Of a stretch of 64,000 bases of DNA, positions 26,086 to 34,500 are shown in pieces. The position numbers and the translations under genes were made by a program. The notes beneath the pieces were generated by a model. That model saw only the letters and a list, made by a program, of their open reading frames with translations, was not told the origin of the DNA and made no database searches. Each line of letters begins with the position of its first letter. The stretch's first letter is position 1. The DNA is from Aporrectodea caliginosa (lineage: Eukaryota; Annelida; Clitellata; Crassiclitellata; Lumbricidae), in assembly GCA_020284085.1 (NCBI GenBank), contig JACEVL010000495.1:1476028-1540027 (forward strand), read 5' to 3'.

Positions 26086-29047
26086 GAGCAAGAGCAAGAG
26101 CAAGATGCAAGAACAAGAACAAGAACAAGAACAAGAACAAGAACAAGAACAAGAACAAGAACAAGAACAAGAAGAAGAAAAGAAAAAATAAAGAAAAAGA
26201 AGAAGAAAAGAGGAGAAGTAGAAGAGGAGGTGGAGGAGGAAGAGGAGAAGGAGGAGGACGAGGACGAGGACTAGGACGAGGAGGAGGAAGTACTTTATAA
26301 AATTGCTGCATCGGTAAGAAAGCAGTGCTAAGAACACTAAAAAAAGCAACACTGTCTAACACGTAGAGCTCTGAAAATTAATATAAACAAAACTCTGGGA
26401 AAAGCAAAACGGCTCACGCTAAAGTGTCTGCGCAATTAGAATGCTTTCGGCTAAAAGTAAGCTTCTGAGATTTAAATTAGAGTGTAAATTATTTTATAGA
26501 CGCAGGCATCTATATAGCCTGAATATCGTATACAGTATATGTATCGTCCATCTGTGCAGACATTCGTTTAGGACTGAGAAACTGGGCGTGAGTTATTGCA
26601 CTCTGCTTTCTTGTCGAAATAAATAACGACCTCCGTTATAGCTGCTGTCAGATCCATCGTCTCCGCTCACTTCTCATTCATAAGGAGATGCAACCGACTC
26701 AGGCCACATGCAACCCATGTAGGCCTATGCATATCATATGTGCATAATCAGGTTCATATACACCGATCTGTATACTAAGTATAAACGGCGATGTAACGCA
26801 GAATGGCTCAGCTGCAGGTTCATTAGTCGTAGGCGTATACGTATACGAGATGTTGTTGTTCAACAGCGTATTGCGAATGTTATGCGCATTATCTCATTGT
26901 AAGTATACGCATATATAAATACTATATATATGTATATATATAAATCTGGCTATTTATATAGCGCCTTTAAAATGCCTACTAGTTGTGCAATTGCAGCCAG
27001 GGCAAATTGAGGCGCCTGCATGCTTTGATACAACCAACCATTTGCTTGTGCCTTTTGAAGTCTTTCAAAAGCGACGTGCGATATGGGAAACAGAAAACGC
27101 TGTATACAACATCGCTGCATTACAAAGGCACTGAGTTCGAAACCTGGTCCAGCAAAGAGAATTTGTCCTCTTCCCTGCTTTTGCACACATCAGCCGATAC
27201 AGTCTTCAATCCTGTGGCAGATCCACAACCTCTGAGAAGTATAGCCTAATTCTGCAGAGTCCCATAAATAACGAGCAACTATCGTACATACCTTAGACTG
27301 TACACATGTGCATGTACAATACATGTAGGCTTTACACCTATTTACCCCTTCCTTGCTTTACTTTACCTGACCTTTTGTTCATTGCCTTGCCTTGCCTTGT
27401 CTACTGTATACCGTTACCTGAGGTGCTTGAGGCCTCTATAATACTATAGTGGCTATCATTTCACAGCTAACTTACAGCACAATTATCTGCATACATAGAT
27501 ATGTATCATACCATAAATTTTACCAATATCGGTTGGTTTGCCACATGTGGGTTTATCTATATCCAACTGCTTTCCATGTGTCTCCTATACTGCAGTGCTT
27601 CTGTGATGACCAATCGAGGTGTGACGCTGGACCACCTTCGTTCATCGCGTGAAGGCATGCAATATGTCATTATGCTTTTACCATCTGCGTCAGATCAACA
27701 CTACATACGTCACTCGCTCTGTGCCAAAGATGCGTCTATACTCTGAGGCATATTTTTCATATGAATTGACTAGGCCTATATGGTAATACCATTTCTGCGA
27801 ACCTACTTCTTTTTCGGATTAATCAACTTAAATTCGTTTTAAACGCGGCAGCTCAGCTAATTGGTGGAATTCCAAAGGTTGGTCATATATCAAACTATAT
27901 ACACGCGGGATGAGCTGCATTTGTTGCCTATGAGAAGACGCGTTGAGTTTATGTATAGGATCCTTATGCTAATTTATGGCTGTCTGGTATAGGTTATGTT
28001 CCATACAATCATAGGGAGTTGCGTAGCCTATTTCAGTGTCATCCCTTCCTAATCGCAGATCGTGCTTTCTGGTAGTCCCTCCTTCCTGTATACCTCCACA
28101 ATGTAACGTGGAAGCTTTGCTTTTGCATGCCTTCACATGTGCACTTATAATCATATCCAATCAGCTTGCCTTGCAGGCTCCTCCACTTAAATTGCTCTTG
28201 CATTTACAATAATTAACAGCACTTTTTATAATCTATTGATACTGGAGTCCAGTTACAGAACTGCGCCAACGATGCTCATCTTTTCATTGCTCAGTCAACA
28301 CTGATCAGTCTTGTGAGGTAAAACTTGAGGAGTGCCTCTCTGCTGTGTTTGCATAGTTAAATCTGGTTTCTGTCACATAATGGCACTACGTAACATCAGG
28401 TCACTCTTACCAGAGAGTGACAGAGACGTACAACAGACCTTATCCTGTTATTTTGCCTGCTGTTGCCTTGATTATGCCAACTCCGTTTTTGCAGAGACCT
28501 AAGATCTTGAACTCAACGGGCTTCAACGCATTCAACATTTCCTGTTGTTTCGCGTGATGTCTTGTGCATCTTCTCGTATACTACACATTCCTTAGCGCCA
28601 CTCGGTCAGCTGCATTGGCTTACTGTAGATAAACTTTTAACCTATTACCTATTAAATTCTTAACATGACATGAGCACTTCTGCTTATAACCTTCAACCAC
28701 TAGGCCTAGTCTTTCCTTGCATCCTTTCCCGTAGCCTGCAATCTTTGGTCTTGGTCTTTTTGCTTAACCGACACTGCAAAGCTGTCATGGACTTTCGTGC
28801 ATTCCTTCCCCCTGCCCTCGAGAAATGGAATCGACAACCTATTAGAGGGTCTATATGTTTCTCCGATATTCAAACAGTTTTTCTACTTTCAAGAAGTGCC
28901 TCGTGATTCACTGTTTCTCATTGACTATCAAGCACATTGATGTCCAACTACTCTTCTCCTGGCAACCGATTTAGCCTACTGAACCTCAGATTCACACTTC
29001 TGCGTGAGTGCGCGCGTAAAAACTTTCGTAATATGATGATGATGATA

Positions 29048-29144
<97 letters not shown>

Positions 29145-31416
29145 CGACGACGATGATGACGATGACGATGATGATGATGATGATGATGATGACGATGATG
29201 ATAATTTAAAACATAATGTATGTTTCTATGTCTCTCTGGATGTATGCGTGTGGCTTGGCTCTTTCCATTTGCCATGGTCCCTCTTACAGACTAATCTTTT
29301 TTATAAATATGGGTGCGGTATAAATTATGAAAATTGGCAAATTGGCCACGACGCCAACAACAACAACAACAGCGGAAGCAACAAAGGCAAATGCCGCCGT
29401 CGCTGCAGTTGATGAGCAGCCGACCCATGGACTGCAATCGTCTGCACAGAGGCGGAGCTTCGTGCTTTCGTTAAGCCCACCAAACGCCTCGTTGGCCGCC
29501 GCCTCCTCTCGCACGACGACAGAGGCTGCAGTGGTAGACGGAAGCAGAGTTCTTTAGGTGCGGTCTCGGCCACAAGGAGCGATGAGATTTCGATGCCCTT
29601 CTGGGGGTTCATTAGGGAAATCTAATTGGCGAGACGATGAAAACCACGATTATGTAACATTGCAGCTGATATTGGTCGAAATATTCGTAGTAAAGATAGG
29701 AATGTATCAATTGTCTGCTGTGTGAAACTTGGGGTCTGTGCCGCTGTGCGTAACCCATTTGGGTTTTGGCTTCAAACAACGACCTTTAATCATCTCTAAA
29801 ATACGATGAATATTATATGGACCTGGGTTATGGAAACATCCATACAACGATTACATCATTTTTCCTGCTTAATTCTAAAACATTGCAGCATAAAACCTTT
29901 AACGTTATATGTTAATTGTTTAGGTCTATTATGCAAACCATTTAACAGACGGGCCAACTATTAGGTCAAGTATTATGGTATACAGCGGAAGCGGTCCTGT
30001 AGACAAAATTCGAATGAGATTCTACAAAAGGGAGCCAGCTTTCTGCAGAGAGACGGAATTTACATGTATTAGATATACCCATATGGGCTCTATAAGGATC
30101 CCATATGGAAACATGGGTTTAATATAGGCTCAATATGGGCATGCTCACAGAGCGAGATACAGAGACAGAGAGATACAGAGAGAGACAGAGAGAGGCAGAG
30201 TGAGGACAGAATCTGGCCCTATATATGAGACAGGCCGAAAATTTCTCAAGTATAACCTATCTAGGCAAAACTTTGCCTCAATATGGGAGAGGATGAGAGG
30301 TCAGATGAGCCGCAATTTCATGAAGACATAACCTCATGGAGGTCATTGATTGTTAGGTTTTGGCATTCGATTCGTTTACCAAATGCAATACGGATCCAAT
30401 GCAGGGTGAGATTACACAACTGGAACTGGTCTGAGTCTCTACTGCAATCTCAACGAGGTTCTGCTGCCAGACGATCAGTTGCGTCGAATAAACAATATCT
30501 GTTTGATTGAAATTCGTCACTTTCTAATAACCTGACATCAATCGACCAAATTCTATCCCTATAGGTCGTTCATGTTGTCTTAGTTATCTTAGTATAAATA
30601 ACATTTGTATTGCGCCAAATTCTAATATATTCTTATACGGGGATTTACCACACGAAGCAAATGTTCGTCGTTACGGCATAGGCCTATATATATACGGCGT
30701 GTATCAGACATAAGTAAATGAACCTAAACAAACTCAGTGATTATCCTCTGCTTAATTCGCCAACATCTGTCATTGAGACGGATATTCTGTTTGCGTAGAT
30801 TCCTGCGCAGATAATGCACTCTGTATATCTTGCGCGGCTGAAGACGTACTTTGCCGTGGATGCGCAACGTCTCAGACTCTTTTCCGTCTGCAGTCTAAGT
30901 ACTGTTGTTGGTCGGGCTATGCATAAAATGATAGGAATGGCTGGAGTTCAGGCGCGTGTCAATATTTATCCGTCATGATAAGCCGAACGGATTCCAATGC
31001 TCTTTCGTCCGCCGCTGCAGAGTCGCTCTATTGGCGGCCACGGCTGCGTGGGGCGGGTTCCGTCCGGCGGGCCGACATCAAAGCGCCGGCTAACTCGTCC
31101 AGGTGAAATCGCTTCCAGGTGACGCTTATGGAAGCCAGGTGAGGCTGATTGCTGGCAGGAGACGGTGAGCGGTTGACGGACGGCTCTGCGGCCGCGTTGC
31201 CCCACTTATACACCGCCAGAGACGGGAGGCCGATGAAGAATTACTCGGCCGACGAGAGACGGAGTCACTTGTAAGGAATTATGCGGCTTTCCTAGAAGGC
31301 TTTGAGGATGGCCGCTCGCCTTCGGTTCAGACGCACTCCGGCGAACGATGCGATTGATGAAATATTACAAAGAACCCGACTCTTGTCTCTCGTTCGCAGG
31401 CTTTTCTTCGTCGTTG

Positions 31417-31506
<90 letters not shown>

Positions 31507-34500
31507 CTATTAGCTTATTCGCACCAATGCCATCGTCGTCGTTGTCATCATCCGCCATCTCCTCTTCCTTCGCCTTCTCGTCATGCATCATCATCACCAG
31601 TCGAAGGAAGTCAAGGAACCTCGTAATCGCAGTCGGCGTCACTATCATGACGATTGTCGTAATCGTCATCATTGGTTTTCTAAAACGATTTAGTCTGTAA
31701 TGCCCGCCCTCCTCTTTACGTGTTTCCATTCTTTCTGGATATGTTCTTACATCTCTCTCTCTGTCCTCAAGACCTATTTCTTCAATAGGAGTATACTCGC
31801 ACTGGGAGCGCTACTGAATGTTCGCTACTGTGAGTGACGCTATATAAGTTACTATTTACATTTACATTACATTAGAGTCATTCATGTCGAACTAAACACC
31901 GCCAATTAGTTCTATAGCGCATACTTCCTTGTGGTGTCACTGATTGCCTCACTTAGTCATTTTCAGCATCCGCCATTCAACAGCAGAATCTGGAGAATTC
32001 TTCAAGCCTTATGTCATTGTAAATCTGTCTCTATATCGTTGCCCATTAATTATATAATTATATAAGTGCTCAGTCTAAGTCAAGAGAGTCATCGACAGCT
32101 GCACTTGATCTCATATTCACGTATTCTGAACAGCCTCCTCTGCTACAACGTAGCGCTCATGAATAACCTGGTGCCCTGCGCTTAGCTTTAGAGTATATAT
32201 AATATAGCGCTTTGGAAATTGGAAGTTTACGATTACAATTACATTATTCATAATCGTGATCGCATAGTCATGTAGCGCCTATTCCATGGCAACTCTGAGG
32301 TGGTCCCGACCTAGTAGCAGAAAACTACAATGAGATGAGCGAAATTGTATGGCTCTATAGAGTCTTAGGGGTTCATGATAAATAGACTACGACCATGGTT
32401 ATTGTAGTCACGCGACGAGAGGATGAAAAAAGAAGAGTAGGGCTTCTTATGGTCCAGTGTAACTACGAACCATTGAAGGGTTGTTAGGCTATGGTATTGT
32501 TACGTCCGTCCATCAACAAAAGTCCTTCGAGATATGGTCCTGCTATTGTGAAACTCGCAGGGTGAAGCGACAATAATGATCGGACAATAATTTTCCTTTT
32601 GTTGTGGTTAAATTATTCGACAATAATCAAATTGAAATGACAAAATGAAATGTGAATCACGATGACCGACTAAAGACTTGCAAGGGAAGACTTAGGAAGA
32701 CAGTGGAACTTGACTTCGGACATGAATAAAAGTAACTAACGAAGCCTCCAATAAAATGTATAAGACGTAAGAAAATCGTGACAAGTAATCAAACGACCTA
32801 TAGAACGTGAATATGCCTGAAAGAAAATAGGCCTGCTAGAATTTACTGCTTTGACAATAACATACAAAACTTACAGCCAAAAGTTAAGGAGAAATATAAA
32901 AAAAATAGAAGAAATCAAGAAAACAGTGAAGAAAATTAAACAATCATAAAATCGAAACTGAAAATTCATGATTAAATAGAGATGAAATCTAGGTGACAGT
33001 TTTGTATTAGGTAGCACATTTTACAGCGTCGTCTGCATCTTAAAGCATTGTACTCGATCACTAGACACATTAAAGGCTGTGTCGATGAGCTTCGCACCTA
33101 GACATTGTTGAGTCTTCGTGTGTCCTCGCTGGCTGGTCAAAGTGTTTGGAATTCGCTGCCGAGCAGTGTTCTCTCTGCAGTGGAATCTTTGATTGCATTC
33201 TAGTCTAACCCAATTAAGAATCTTCTGTATCAACCTGCTTACTCTCTGTAACATGCCTTCCGGCTCTTCCTCATCTGTTGGATTTTGACAGGACTTGTCC
33301 AACAGACCGTAACTGTCAACCACAGTTTCATAGTCCATCAATTAATGTCCTGCGCATAATGAATAGAACTCTACAGATGTCAACAAGTGTCCTTAGATTA
33401 GATTAAAACTAGGGGTATAGGCAACGATTAAAAATTTTAATCGAAATTAGGCCCTAATCGCACGATTAAAATTTTTAATAACGCGATTAATTTTTAACGC
33501 ATGTTACAATATATAACAAGTACAACTACACTTCCGACTCTAAGTAGTTACGTTTAATATGCGCTATATAAGTGCTTGCAGTCAATACACATAAAGCAAA
33601 CATGCTTTCACTCTATTCTTTTTACTTTAAAGTTTTTACTTTAAAGTTTAAAGTTTGGTTTAAACTGAGCGGTTTTACCAAGAATTGTTTTAGCGCATAT
33701 CTAGAAATAATTGGGCGCAGTGACAATAGCGTTTATTGCGTAAAACAATTTAATCGCGTTAATTAATTAACGCATCAATCGCGATAATTACGCGTTAAAT
33801 GCCCAGCCCTAATAATATTAAAACTAATGTCTGGAACGCTAATAAACGAGGCCTACCAACGACAGCAATCGCCGATCGTATACTTCTGCTATTAGGTCGG
33901 ATGATGTGATATGATAAACTAGTTGCTCATTTCTTTAGCACTTCTATTCACATTATATTTGAGAGGCGTTATTCGTGTGTTGAATGATAACACATGAGAC
34001 GATGGTCGTTATTAAAAGCCTAAGATAAAGAATTAGTCTTTGATATGCATAATCTGTTTTTATTCATCAAGGTCGTGAAGTCCAATTCTCGTCATCACTG
34101 CAAATGTCACGGAATGTCTGGCAGCTGTCAGCTTAAGACATGCTGGAAGGTGGCACCTTCTTTCCGTAAAGTTGGCAGCATCCTCAAGCGCAAATACAAC
34201 CAAGCGATTCTCGTAAGTATATGTATGCAAAACTCCGCAATTTCATTTATAAATAGATAAGATATATGTCGAGAAATTCAGAAGTACTGCTATGCGTAGG
34301 CATTATGTTATCATTATTATATTATGTTATTAGTATCGTAGGCATTATGTTATAATGCTACCTTATATAGCCCTATTATTTGTTTCCCGGGCTAAATATA
34401 ATAGTAGACGAATCTCGGCCGTTATTGCGATTGTAATTTTTCGGAGCGACCCGCGTCTTTTAACGAAAGCGCCTGATTTGAAAATTAAGCCCGCGTGACG

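Noticed and set aside
25430..26362. Minus-strand 310-codon frame rich in Leu, Ser and Cys runs
   Set aside because: Produced by the trinucleotide/hexanucleotide array, which lacks stop triplets; the opposite strand is open too.
28937..29275. Poly-Met and poly-His frames
   Set aside because: They are the GAT microsatellite.
33021..33341. Minus-strand 106-codon frame that looks protein-like
   Set aside because: The plus strand over the same bases reads as the C-terminus of an L2/CR1 reverse transcriptase, so the minus frame is a shadow.
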